Assembly: GCF_008642275.1 (NCBI RefSeq)
Contig: NZ_CP029189.1
Location: 4,872,501-4,936,500, forward strand
Length of the DNA: 64,000 nt
Direction of reading: 5' to 3'
DNA from: Streptomyces venezuelae
GTDB lineage: Bacteria; Actinomycetota; Actinomycetes; Streptomycetales; Streptomycetaceae
Both the position numbers and the translations under genes were made by a program. Shown here piece after piece: positions 33,001 through 41,066 of this stretch (position 1 is the stretch's first letter; every line of letters begins with the position of its first letter). Under the pieces are notes generated by a model. The model did not search any database, was not told where the DNA came from, and saw only the letters and a program-made list of their open reading frames with translations.

Positions 33001-33806
33001 GGCCCGTCGCCCTGTCCGGCAGCGCCCTGGACCAGCTCGCCAACACCTGCTCCCTCCAGTGGTTCCTCGGCCGCGAGGTCAAGGCCGACACCCCCTCCAC
33101 CGCCGCCCAGGGCTTCGGCAACGTCGTGCACGTCCTCGCCGACGAGGTCGCCTCCGGCCGTACCCCCGCCGACCTGGCCGTCCTCATGGAACGCCTCGAC
33201 TCGGTGTGGGACGCCCTCGCCTTCGACGCCCCCTGGAAGTCCCGCCAGGAGAAGGACAACGCCCGCGCCGCCCTGGAGCGCTTCCTGCGCTGGCACACCA
33301 CCGACCGCGGCGGCCGCGAGGCCGTGGCCACGGAGCACGAGTTCGACGTCACACTCGAAGCCGGCGAGGTCGCCGTCCGCATCCGGGGCTCCATGGACCG
33401 GGTCGAGTCGGACCCGCAGGGGCGTGCGTACGTCGTCGACTTCAAGACCGGCAGGTCGGCGCCCACCAGGGACGAGGTCGCCCGCCACCCCCAGCTCGCC
33501 GTCTACCAGCTCGCCGTGCGCGAGGGGGCCGTCGACGAGGTCTTCGACGGGCACCGCCCCGAGCCGGGCGGTGCCGAACTCGTCCAGCTCCGGCAGGCCG
33601 CGCCCCAGAAGGAGGGCGGCGACGCGGCGCCCAAGGTGCAGGCCCAGCAGCCGCTCGACGGGGAGTGGGTCGGCGACCTGCTGGCCACCGCCGCGGGCCG
33701 GGTCCTGGACGAGCGGTTCGCGCCCGCGGCGGGCCGCCACTGCGACCACTGCTCCTTCCGCAGCTCGTGCAGCGCCCGCCCGGAGGGCCGCCAGACGGTC
33801 GAGTGA
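30093..33806 (+). CDS. adnA: AdnA: helicase-nuclease subunit
   Basis: A 1237-residue subunit of the AdnAB double-strand-break resection motor-nuclease. The UvrD-type motor has Walker A AGPGTGKT (54-61) and Walker B FVDEYQDT near 261. The C-terminal PD-(D/E)XK nuclease has VVDFKTG (Asp1116, Lys1118). Four Cys for an iron-sulfur cluster are present (986, 1217, 1220, 1226). Residues about 450-612 are a Gly/Pro/Ala/Asp-rich insertion with internal repeats (DAVDAGP), making the protein longer than the ~1050-1100 residues I recall for mycobacterial AdnA. The GTG start is inferred; its binding site is weak. adnB follows after 152 nt. Confidence 0.92.
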   Translation: MITSSSDRTERRRTRTPDAYRLVRTGPERVDPPVLDAAQRAVVDHAGGPLLVLAGPGTGKTTTLVEAVTARVEAGADPARILILTFSRKAAVELRDRAALRLGGARAPQATTFHSFCYGLVRAHQDSDLFADPLRLLSGPEQDVMVRTLLEGQRRIRSIRWPDDLRAALTTRGFADEVRAVLARARELGLGPAALSSFADRIGRPDWKAAAAFLSEYLDVLDMQGTLDYAELLHRAVLLAERTPSLASAYDAIFVDEYQDTDASQLRLLRALTGPGGTLVAFGDPDQSIYAFRGADINNVLDFESAFPGARVKALTVGRRSGAALLAATRLLTTRMPVPRLPAESVRAHRNLAPVRDGGRVEVFTYPTAGAELDNIADILRRAHLEDGVPWQDMAVLVRAGGRTLPAMRRALISAGVPVETDGADTPLRHEPAVSPLLTALRVAATSADADAAAPGPVGGSDGAEPGSGGAVGAGAEAVAGLLGGSDGAEASTGSVGTARDAGRGTAGDTVGPVPGNPAGGDQVGEPARTVGAGGRETSPAGAEPDAVDAGPANPADPAGAEPDAVGAGPGLSPASPVDPAGGDPVGGETDAVDAGPGPSPAHPADPAGGDPAGGVTVEAALTLLASPLGGMDAADLRRLGRALRDEERAAGVKVPAPSDVLLARALAEPERLTAHDPAYARGAQRLGLLLRKARELLQGGGTAEEALWVLWDGTPWPQRLERSARRGGAAGRNADRDLDAVCALFDTAARAEERTGGRGALNFLEQLEAEDIAADLLTARATRSEAVRLMTAHRSKGLEWSLVVVAGVQEGLWPDLRRRGSLLEADRIGRDGLAEPLTPGALLAEERRLFYVAATRARDRLVVTAVKAPADDGDQPSRFLTELGVPPRDVTGRPRRPLAVAALVAELRATTVDPDASPALRDAAARRLARLAALTDDEDRPLVPAAHPQRWWGLYEPTRSSVPLRDRDRPVALSGSALDQLANTCSLQWFLGREVKADTPSTAAQGFGNVVHVLADEVASGRTPADLAVLMERLDSVWDALAFDAPWKSRQEKDNARAALERFLRWHTTDRGGREAVATEHEFDVTLEAGEVAVRIRGSMDRVESDPQGRAYVVDFKTGRSAPTRDEVARHPQLAVYQLAVREGAVDEVFDGHRPEPGGAELVQLRQAAPQKEGGDAAPKVQAQQPLDGEWVGDLLATAAGRVLDERFAPAAGRHCDHCSFRSSCSARPEGRQTVE

Positions 33807-33886
33807 CCACCGGGGGCCGGCGCCGGAGCACGGCGGCCGAAGCCTGTCGGCCGCCCTGTCGATCCGGCCGTCGGCCGGGCCGTAGA

Positions 33887-33912
33887 CCGGCCCGTAGATC
33901 CGGCCCGTAGAT
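33887..33912. repeat. 13-bp tandem repeat, two full copies plus partials
   Basis: CCGGCCCGTAGAT at 33887-33899 and 33900-33912, with degenerate copies on both sides (33861-33925). It lies in the adnA-adnB gap. Confidence 0.8.
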
Positions 33913-33946
33913 CCGGCCGTCGGTCGGGGCTGTCGGTGGGGGCGGC

Positions 33947-33958
33947 TAGCCTTTTTAC
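33947..33958 (+). promoter_or_regulatory. -10 box giving a probable leaderless adnB start
   Basis: TAGCCT at 33947-33952 ends 6 nt before the GTG at 33959, with only TTTTAC between and no ribosome binding site. adnB therefore seems to have its own promoter and a leaderless mRNA, in addition to any read-through from adnA. Confidence 0.45.
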
Positions 33959-36900
33959 GTGCCCGCGCGTCCGCCCGCCCTCTCCGACCCCGAGCAGCTC
34001 AAGGAGCTCCTCGGGATCCCTTTCACGCCCGAGCAGATGGCCTGTGTCACCGCCCCGCCCGCCCCGCAGGTCGTCGTCGCGGGCGCCGGCTCGGGCAAGA
34101 CCACCGTCATGGCCGCCCGCGTCGTGTGGCTCGTCGGTACGGGCGCGGTCGCGCCCGAGCAGGTGCTCGGACTGACCTTCACCAACAAGGCCGCCGGCGA
34201 ACTGTCCGAGCGCGTACGCAAGGCCCTCGCCCAGGCCGGCATCAGCGACCCGGACCCCTCCCCGGCCGACGCCGACGCGGCCGGCGGCGAGCCGCGCATC
34301 TCCACCTACCATGCCTTCGCCGGACAGCTCCTGAAGGACCACGGCCTGCGCATCGGCCTGGAGCCGAGCTCCCGGCTGCTCGCCGACGCCACCCGCTTCC
34401 AGCTCGCCGCCAAGGTGCTGCGCGAGGCCCCCGGCCCGTACCCCTCGCTCACCAAATCGGTCCCCGACCTGGTCGGCGACCTCCTCGCCCTCGACGCGGA
34501 ACTCTCCGAGCACCTGGTCGAGCCCGAACGGCTGCGCCTGTACGACACCGGCCTGCTGGGTGTCCTCGCCGGCACCAAGCTCACCAACGAGGACCTCCGC
34601 AAGGTCCCGGAGGCCGTGCGCGGCCGCCTCGAACTGCTGGAACTCGTCGTCCGCTACCGCGCCGCCAAGCGCTCCCGCGACCTCTTCGACTTCAGCGACC
34701 AGATAGCCCTCTCCGCGCAGCTCGCCACCACCCGGCCCGAGGTGGGGGCGCTGCTGCGCGAGGAGTTCCGGGTGGTCCTGCTCGACGAGTACCAGGACAC
34801 CTCCGTCGCGCAGCGGCTGCTGCTGTCCGGCCTCTTCGGCGCGGGCTCCGGCCACGCCGTGACCGCCGTGGGCGACCCCTGCCAGGCGATCTACGGCTGG
34901 CGCGGGGCCTCCGTCGCCAACCTCGACGACTTCCCGGAGCACTTCCCGCACGCCGACGGAAGCCCCGCCACCCGGCTCTCCCTCAGCGAGAACCGGCGCA
35001 GCGGCGGCCGCCTGCTGGACCTGGCCAACGGACTCGCCGCCCCGCTGCGCGCCATGCACGAGGGCGTGGAGGCCCTGCGGCCGGCGCCCGGTGCGGAGGC
35101 CGCCGGACAGGTCCGCTGCGCCCTGCTGGAGACGCACGAGCAGGAGCTGGACTGGCTGGCCGACTCCGTCGCCCACCTGGTCCGTACGGGGACGGAGCCG
35201 CGCGAGATCGCCGTACTGTGCCGCTCCGCCAGGGACTTCGCGCAGATCCAGGCCGTGCTGGTGGACCGGGACGTGCCCGTCGAGGTCGTCGGCCTCTCCG
35301 GGCTGCTGCACCTGCCCGAGGTCGCCGACCTCGTCGCCGTCTGCGAGGTCCTCCAGGACCCGGGAGCCAACGCCTCCCTCGTCCGGCTCCTGATCGGCCC
35401 GCGCTGGCGGATCGGTGCGCGGGACCTGGCCCTGCTCGGCCGCCGGGCGCGGCTCCTCGTGGGCCGCGCGCCCGCCGGGTCCGACCCGGACGAACGGCTC
35501 GCGGCGGCCGTGGAGGGCGTGGACCCGGCGGAGATCGTGTCACTCGCCGACGCCCTGGAGACCTTCCTCGACGGCGCCGGACAGGCCCCCGACGACCTCC
35601 CGTTCTCGGCGGAGGCCCGGATCCGTTTCGCGCACCTCGCCCAGGAACTGCGCGACCTGCGGCGCTCACTGGCCGATCCGCTGATGGACGTCCTGCACCG
35701 GGTGCTGACGGCCACCGGCCTGGAGGTGGAGCTGTCGGCCTCCCCGCACGCGCTGGCGGCCCGCCGCCGCGAGACGCTGTCGAACTTCATGGACGTGGCG
35801 GCCGGGTTCGCCGCCCTGGACGGGGAGGCCACGCTGCTGGCCTTCCTGGCGTTCCTGCGTACGGCCGCCCAGTACGAGAAGGGCCTGGACCACGCGCTGC
35901 CGGGCGGCGAGAACACGGTGAAGGTGCTCACCGCCCACAAGTCCAAGGGCCTGGAGTGGGACGTCGTGGTGGTCCCGGACCTGTGCGCGGGCGGCTTCCC
36001 GAAGGAGAAGCCCCCGGAGGCCTGGACCTCGTACGCGAAGGTGCTCCCGTACGCGCTGCGCGGCGACGCCCCCACCCTGCCCGAGGACCCGGCCTGGACC
36101 TCGGCGGGCCTGAAGGCCTTCAAGACCGCGCTCAAGGACCACAAGTCGGTGGAGGAGCTCCGCCTCGGCTACGTGACCTTCACCCGGCCGCGCTCCCTGC
36201 TGCTGGCCTCGGGCCACTGGTGGGGTCCGAGCCAGAAGAAGCGCCGCGGCCCGTCGCAGTTCCTGGAGGCCCTGTACGAGCACTGCGCGGCCGGTTTCGG
36301 CGAGATCGAGGCCTGGGCGGAGGAGCCCGAGCCCACCGCCGAGAACCCGGCGCTGTCCGGCGAGTCCACCGCGGACCACTCCTGGCCCCTCCCGCTCGAC
36401 CCGCACTCCCTCACCCTGCGCCGGGCGGCGGCCGCCCTGGTGGAGTCCTACCTCGCGACCCCGCCGCCGCAGGAGGAGGAGTACCTCTGGCCCCCGGACT
36501 GCGAGGAGCCGTGGCCGGCCGAAGACCCCTGGGAACCCCCCTCGACGACCACCACCAGTCCCGGGGCCTTCCCCGTCGGTCCCGGGCCCGCGGGACCCCG
36601 GCCCGACGACACCCGGCGTCCAGAGCCCTGGACCGACGGCACGCGGCCCGAAGACCCTTCCACCGCCGGCACCCGGTCTGCCGGACCGGGCGTCGCGGCC
36701 TCGGCCGACGGCACCCCGCGTCCGGGGCCCCGGCCCGACGGCATCCGGTCCGCGGAGCCCCCCGCCGACGGGGGCACGCAGCCTGCCGGGTCCGGCGTCG
36801 CGGCCTCGGCCGACGGCACCGGCGCGCCGTCCGCGGCCGCGGCGGGGGCCGGCGAGGCCTGGACGACCGCGGTCGCCGGGCCGGGCTCCGACGACCTCTG

Positions 36901-38053
36901 GGCCGGCGGGACCTGGGTGCGCCCGGGGCGTGGCATCCCGTCCGCACCGCATGCCGCCGACGCCACCGGGGCGGCCTTCGACGACCCCTGGGCGGGCGAG
37001 GCCTGGGCCGAAGTCCTGCCCGGGGACGGCGCCGCCACGCGGGCTCCGCACGGGGTCCCGGGCAGCGCCCCGGTTCCGGGAAGGGGCGGGGCGGGGGACG
37101 AAACCCTCCCGCCCGGCCCCGCCGACCCGCCGTACGACGACGACCTCTGGGCCGCAGCCGCGCCCGCGCCCGGGGCTGCCGCGCGCCGCGTCCCCGCCGA
37201 GGGGCAGCCGTACGGCGACGACCCCTGGCCGGAGGACGACCTCTGGCCGGAGGCCGACCTCTGGGCCGGGGAAGCCGGGTCCGCCGCGGGCGCGGCCGTG
37301 CCCATGTCCGTTCCCGGCCTCCCCGCCGGAGGCGAAGACGCCCGGGCCATCGCCTCCTGGGACCGCGATCTCGACGCCCTGGAGGGCGAGCTCCGCCGGG
37401 CCCGCGCGGCCGTCCGCGACGTCGAGCTGCCCTCCGCCCTGTCCGCCAGCCAGCTGCTCCGGCTCGCCGCCGACGAGCAGGGCTTCGTACGCGACCTCGC
37501 CCGCCCCATGCCCCGCCCCCCGCAGCCCGCCGCCCGCCAGGGCACCCGGTTCCACGCGTGGGTGGAGTCCCGGTTCGACGAGCTGCCGCTGCCCTTCCTC
37601 GACGTCCTCGACCCCGTCACCGACCTCCCCGGCGCGGGCTCCGACCAGGAGATCGCCGACGAGGCCGATCTCGACTCCCTCAAGGCCGCCTTCGAACGCA
37701 GCCCGTACGCGGACCGGCCGCCCCACCGTATGGAGGCCCCGGTCCAGCTCACCCTCGCCGGCCGGGTCGTGCGCGGCCGGATCGACGCCGTCTACCGCAA
37801 CGAGGACGGCTCGTACGAGATCGTCGACTGGAAGACCGGCCGCACCACCGAGGCCGACCCCCTCCAGCTCGCCGTCTACCGCGTGGCCTGGGCCGAGACC
37901 ACGAACACGCCGCTCGACCAGGTCTCCGCCGCTTTCCTGCACGTGCGCAGCGGCCGCGTGATCCGCCCCCGAAACCTCCCGGACCGCGCCCGCCTTGAGC
38001 GGATCCTCCAAGGGGAACCGGACCCGGACGGTGACCACCAGGCGGACAGCTAG
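33959..38053 (+). CDS. adnB: AdnB: helicase-nuclease subunit with a long acidic-Trp linker
   Basis: 1364 residues, the lead motor subunit of AdnAB. Walker A is AGAGSGKT (41-48), motif II LLDEYQDT near 276, motif VI region VTFTRPRSLL near 738. The C-terminal nuclease has EIVDWKTG (Asp1290, Lys1292). Between motor and nuclease, residues about 835-1130 form a disordered linker with nine [DE]-[LP]-W motifs, the last three spaced exactly six residues apart (W1090, W1096, W1102). The protein is about 270 residues longer than I recall for mycobacterial AdnB, mostly because of this linker. The M20 peptidase starts 10 nt after its stop. Confidence 0.92.
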   Translation: MPARPPALSDPEQLKELLGIPFTPEQMACVTAPPAPQVVVAGAGSGKTTVMAARVVWLVGTGAVAPEQVLGLTFTNKAAGELSERVRKALAQAGISDPDPSPADADAAGGEPRISTYHAFAGQLLKDHGLRIGLEPSSRLLADATRFQLAAKVLREAPGPYPSLTKSVPDLVGDLLALDAELSEHLVEPERLRLYDTGLLGVLAGTKLTNEDLRKVPEAVRGRLELLELVVRYRAAKRSRDLFDFSDQIALSAQLATTRPEVGALLREEFRVVLLDEYQDTSVAQRLLLSGLFGAGSGHAVTAVGDPCQAIYGWRGASVANLDDFPEHFPHADGSPATRLSLSENRRSGGRLLDLANGLAAPLRAMHEGVEALRPAPGAEAAGQVRCALLETHEQELDWLADSVAHLVRTGTEPREIAVLCRSARDFAQIQAVLVDRDVPVEVVGLSGLLHLPEVADLVAVCEVLQDPGANASLVRLLIGPRWRIGARDLALLGRRARLLVGRAPAGSDPDERLAAAVEGVDPAEIVSLADALETFLDGAGQAPDDLPFSAEARIRFAHLAQELRDLRRSLADPLMDVLHRVLTATGLEVELSASPHALAARRRETLSNFMDVAAGFAALDGEATLLAFLAFLRTAAQYEKGLDHALPGGENTVKVLTAHKSKGLEWDVVVVPDLCAGGFPKEKPPEAWTSYAKVLPYALRGDAPTLPEDPAWTSAGLKAFKTALKDHKSVEELRLGYVTFTRPRSLLLASGHWWGPSQKKRRGPSQFLEALYEHCAAGFGEIEAWAEEPEPTAENPALSGESTADHSWPLPLDPHSLTLRRAAAALVESYLATPPPQEEEYLWPPDCEEPWPAEDPWEPPSTTTTSPGAFPVGPGPAGPRPDDTRRPEPWTDGTRPEDPSTAGTRSAGPGVAASADGTPRPGPRPDGIRSAEPPADGGTQPAGSGVAASADGTGAPSAAAAGAGEAWTTAVAGPGSDDLWAGGTWVRPGRGIPSAPHAADATGAAFDDPWAGEAWAEVLPGDGAATRAPHGVPGSAPVPGRGGAGDETLPPGPADPPYDDDLWAAAAPAPGAAARRVPAEGQPYGDDPWPEDDLWPEADLWAGEAGSAAGAAVPMSVPGLPAGGEDARAIASWDRDLDALEGELRRARAAVRDVELPSALSASQLLRLAADEQGFVRDLARPMPRPPQPAARQGTRFHAWVESRFDELPLPFLDVLDPVTDLPGAGSDQEIADEADLDSLKAAFERSPYADRPPHRMEAPVQLTLAGRVVRGRIDAVYRNEDGSYEIVDWKTGRTTEADPLQLAVYRVAWAETTNTPLDQVSAAFLHVRSGRVIRPRNLPDRARLERILQGEPDPDGDHQADS

Positions 38054-38063
38054 GCTCGTGGGC
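38051..38063 (+). promoter_or_regulatory. -10 box giving a probable leaderless start
   Basis: TAGGCT at 38051-38056 ends 7 nt before the ATG at 38064. It overlaps the end of adnB, so the peptidase may be transcribed separately from a leaderless mRNA. Confidence 0.45.
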
Positions 38064-39470
38064 ATGAGCGACACCCCGCCGGACAGCGTCGTCCGCACGT
38101 ACATCGACACCCACCGCGCCGCCTTCCTCGACGATCTCGCCGAGTGGCTCCGCATTCCCTCCGTCTCGGCGCAGCCCGAGCACGCGGTCGACGTACGCCG
38201 CAGCGCCGAGTGGCTCGCCGCCAAGCTCAAGGAGACCGGCTTCCCCGTCGCCGAGGTGTGGGAGACGCCCGGCGCGCCCGCCGTCTTCGCGCACTGGCCG
38301 AGCGAGGACCCGCACGCCCCGACCGTGCTCGTGTACGGGCACCACGACGTGCAGCCCGCGGCCCTCGCCGACGGCTGGCACACCGACCCGTTCGAGCCGG
38401 TGGTCCGGGACGGCCGCATGTACGGGCGCGGCGCCGCCGACGACAAGGGGCAGGTCTTCTTCCACACCCTCGGGGTACGGGCGCACCTGGCGGCCACCGG
38501 CGCCGCAGCTCCCGCCGTGCACCTCAAGCTCCTCATCGAGGGCGAGGAGGAGTCCGGCTCCCCGAACTTCCGCGCCCTGGTCGAGGCCCGCGCCGCCGAG
38601 CTCGCCTCCGACGTCGTGATCGTCTCCGACACCGGCATGTGGTCCGAGACCACCCCCACCGTCTGCACCGGCATGCGCGGCGTCGCCGACTGCGAGATCG
38701 ACTTCCACGGCCCGGACCAGGACATCCACTCCGGTGCGTTCGGCGGGGCCGTGCCCAATCCGGCCACCGTCGCCGCCCGGCTGGTCGCGGCGCTGCACGA
38801 CGCCGACGGGCGGGTCACGATCCCCGGCTTCTACGACGGCATCGCCGAGCTGACGGACGCGGAGCGCGCGCTCATCGCCGAGCTGCCCTTCGACGAGTCC
38901 GAGTGGCTGCGTACGGCCAAGTCCCACGCGGCCGCGGGCGAGGCCGGCTACTCCACCCTGGAGCGCGTCTGGGCCCGCCCCACGGCCGAGGTCAACGGCA
39001 TCGGCGGCGGCTACCAGGGCCCCGGCGGCAAGACCATCGTGCCCGCCTCCGCCCATCTGAAGCTGTCGTTCCGCCTGGTGTCCGGCCAGGACCCGTACGA
39101 GGTCGAGGCGGCCGTCCGGGACTGGGTCGCGGCCGCGATCCCGGACGGGATCCGGCACTCCATCACCTTCGGCGCGCCCACCCGGCCGTGCCTGACCCCG
39201 CTGGACCACCCGGCCCTGCAGTCGGTCGTCCGGGCCATGGGCCGCGCCTTCGGCGAGAAGATCCGCTTCACGCGGGAGGGCGGCTCCGGTCCCGCCGCGG
39301 ACCTCCAGGACGTCCTGGACGCGCCCGTCCTCTTCCTCGGCATCTCGGTACCGTCCGACGGCTGGCACGCACCGAACGAGAAGGTCGAGCTGGACCTCCT
39401 GCTCAAGGGCGTCGAGACGACCGCGTACCTCTGGGGAGACCTGGCCGCCCACCACCGCACCACCGCCTGA
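38064..39470 (+). CDS. M20 family dipeptidase
   Basis: A 468-residue zinc metallopeptidase (M20, Dug1/CNDP-like). Metal-binding and catalytic motifs: YGHHDVQPA near 91-99, RGAADDKGQ near 125 and EGEEESGSPN near 163, plus the dimerisation domain (HGPDQDIHSGAFGG near 216). It has no signal peptide, so it likely hydrolyses dipeptides or related N-acyl compounds in the cytoplasm. The ATG at 38064 was chosen because MSDTPPDS follows a -10 box by 7 nt; an earlier in-frame start overlaps adnB. A gap of 66 nt separates it from nudC. Confidence 0.92.
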   Translation: MSDTPPDSVVRTYIDTHRAAFLDDLAEWLRIPSVSAQPEHAVDVRRSAEWLAAKLKETGFPVAEVWETPGAPAVFAHWPSEDPHAPTVLVYGHHDVQPAALADGWHTDPFEPVVRDGRMYGRGAADDKGQVFFHTLGVRAHLAATGAAAPAVHLKLLIEGEEESGSPNFRALVEARAAELASDVVIVSDTGMWSETTPTVCTGMRGVADCEIDFHGPDQDIHSGAFGGAVPNPATVAARLVAALHDADGRVTIPGFYDGIAELTDAERALIAELPFDESEWLRTAKSHAAAGEAGYSTLERVWARPTAEVNGIGGGYQGPGGKTIVPASAHLKLSFRLVSGQDPYEVEAAVRDWVAAAIPDGIRHSITFGAPTRPCLTPLDHPALQSVVRAMGRAFGEKIRFTREGGSGPAADLQDVLDAPVLFLGISVPSDGWHAPNEKVELDLLLKGVETTAYLWGDLAAHHRTTA

Positions 39471-39536
39471 CACCTGACGCACACGCCTGCCGTACCGAGC
39501 CTGCCTGTCCCACCACCGGGGGAGTTGGAAGTACCT

Positions 39537-40481
39537 GTGAGCACCCATACCGAGCGCCCTCTCACCGAGCGCCCTCTTTCGCTCGCCGCGCCCAGCGGGA
39601 TCGACCGCGCCGCGCACCACCGCCTCGACGAGGCGTGGCTCGCCGCGGCCTGGAGCCACCCGACGACCCGAGTCTTCGTCGTCTCCGGCGGCCAGGTCCT
39701 GATCGACGACACCCCCGACGGCGGCACGGGCATCGTGATGACCGCGGCCTTCGAGGCCCCGGTCACCGAGACCCACCGCTACTTCCTGGGCACCGACGAG
39801 GACGGCGTACGGTACTTCGCGCTCCAGAAGGACGCGCTGCCCGGCCGCATGGACCAGTCGGCCCGGCCGGCGGGCCTGCGCGAGGCCGGGCTGCTGCTGT
39901 CCCCGCGCGACGCGGGGCTGATGGTGCACGCGGTGGCGCTGGAGAACTGGCAGCGGATGCACCGCTTCTGCTCCCGCTGCGGCGAGCGCACGGTGGTCGC
40001 GGCCGCCGGGCACATCCGCCGCTGCCCGGGCTGCGGCGCCGAGCACTACCCGCGCACCGACCCGGCGGTGATCATGCTGGTCACGGACGAACACGACCGT
40101 GCGCTGCTGGGCCGCCAGGTGCACTGGCCGGAGGGCCGCTTCTCCACGCTGGCGGGGTTCGTGGAGCCGGGCGAGTCGATAGAGCAGTCCGTCGTCCGCG
40201 AGGTGTGGGAGGAGGCGGGCGTCCGGGTCGGTGAGGTCGAGTACGTGGCCAGCCAGCCGTGGCCCTTCCCGTACAGCCTGATGCTGGGCTTCACGGCCCG
40301 CGCCACCACCTCGGAGATCACGGTGGACGGCGAGGAGATCGAGGAGGCCCGCTGGTTCTCCCGCGAGGAGCTGCGCGCGGCGTTCGCGTCGGGCGAGGTG
40401 CTGCCCCCGTCGGGCATCTCCATCGCCGCCCGGCTGGTCGAGCTCTGGTACGGCGAGCCGCTGCCGAAGGCGGCCGCGTAG
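39537..40481 (+). CDS. nudC: NAD(+) diphosphatase NudC
   Basis: A 314-residue Nudix hydrolase that splits NAD(H) into NMN and AMP and can remove NAD caps from RNA. Zinc-ribbon Cys pairs (FCSRCGE and CPGCGAEHYPR, near 145-165), the Nudix box GFVEPGESIEQSVVREVWEE (near 207-226) and the NudC signature SQPWPFPYS just after it are all present. The GTG at 39537 has GGAAG 5 nt upstream. A strong terminator follows at 40507-40544. It matches M. tuberculosis Rv3199c, here also next to the mycoredoxin gene. Confidence 0.94.
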   Translation: MSTHTERPLTERPLSLAAPSGIDRAAHHRLDEAWLAAAWSHPTTRVFVVSGGQVLIDDTPDGGTGIVMTAAFEAPVTETHRYFLGTDEDGVRYFALQKDALPGRMDQSARPAGLREAGLLLSPRDAGLMVHAVALENWQRMHRFCSRCGERTVVAAAGHIRRCPGCGAEHYPRTDPAVIMLVTDEHDRALLGRQVHWPEGRFSTLAGFVEPGESIEQSVVREVWEEAGVRVGEVEYVASQPWPFPYSLMLGFTARATTSEITVDGEEIEEARWFSREELRAAFASGEVLPPSGISIAARLVELWYGEPLPKAAA

Positions 40482-40506
40482 CCTCCGGCACCCACCCGGC
40501 GGGAGA

Positions 40507-40544
40507 CAGCGGAGGGCCCCCGCCGTGGCGGGGGCCCTCCGCTG
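40507..40544. terminator. 18-bp hairpin terminator between nudC and mycoredoxin
   Basis: Positions 40507-40524 are perfectly complementary to 40527-40544. The two genes converge here, so it can act on both. Confidence 0.8.
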
Positions 40545-40580
40545 TACTCCGGTCCCGGCCGTTCCCGGCCGTTTTCACCC

Positions 40581-40628
40581 GGTCCTCGGGTCCTCGGGTC
40601 CTCGGGTCCTCGGGGCCTCGCGGCCTCG
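40581..40628. repeat. 8-bp tandem repeat, six units
   Basis: GGTCCTCG four times exactly (40581-40612), then two variants (GGGCCTCG, CGGCCTCG). It sits just past the mycoredoxin stop. Confidence 0.85.
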
Positions 40629-40635
40629 GGGACGA

Positions 40636-40896
40636 TCAGACGGCGAGTGCCTGCTTGACCTGGGCCAGGCTCGGGTTGGTCATGACGGACTCGCTGCCCC
40701 CGGCGGACTTCACGAGGACGGTGGGAACCGTCTGGTTGCCGCCGTTGGCCTTCTCCACGAACGCGGCGGACTCCGGGTCGAGCTCGATGTTGATCTCGTT
40801 GTACGCGATGCCTTCCCGGTCCAGCTGGGTCTTCAGCCGACGGCAGTAGCCGCACCAGGTCGTGCTGTACATCGTGACGGTGCCCGTGTCCTGCAT
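40636..40896 (-). CDS. Mycoredoxin (glutaredoxin-like, mycothiol-dependent)
   Basis: An 86-residue thioredoxin-fold oxidoreductase with active site TTWCGYC at residues 12-18 and the cis-proline in TVPTV near 58, as in mycoredoxin-1 (M. tuberculosis Rv3198A). It reduces mycothiol mixed disulfides in the cytoplasm of actinobacteria. The ATG at 40896 has AAGGAGAG 7 nt upstream; longer readings are not supported. It is divergent from uvrD2, 170 nt away. Confidence 0.9.
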   Translation of the reverse strand: MQDTGTVTMYSTTWCGYCRRLKTQLDREGIAYNEINIELDPESAAFVEKANGGNQTVPTVLVKSAGGSESVMTNPSLAQVKQALAV

Positions 40897-41066
40897 GCTG
40901 CGCTCTCCTTCGTGAGGGCTCGGTGGTCCGAGTACTCGAACGTACGGGACCCTGCGGCCATTCCCGTACGGCCGCCCTTGCGCACCCGGTGTGACTGATA
41001 CGACTGATACGTGCTGCCTGTGGACAAATTTCCCGCCCGGCTCACCGGACCTGGCAGCATGGCGGG

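Noticed and set aside
29415..33749. 1444-codon minus-strand frame opposite adnA
   Set aside because: Antisense of a gene with intact helicase, nuclease and Fe-S motifs; composition is Gly/Ala/Val/Arg filler typical of shadows.
35666..38818. 1050-codon minus-strand frame opposite adnB and the peptidase
   Set aside because: Spans two real genes in antisense and lacks any domain.
40581..40628. Tandem 8-mers considered as an iteron origin
   Set aside because: No replication protein or AT-rich segment nearby; simple-sequence repeat beside a terminator.
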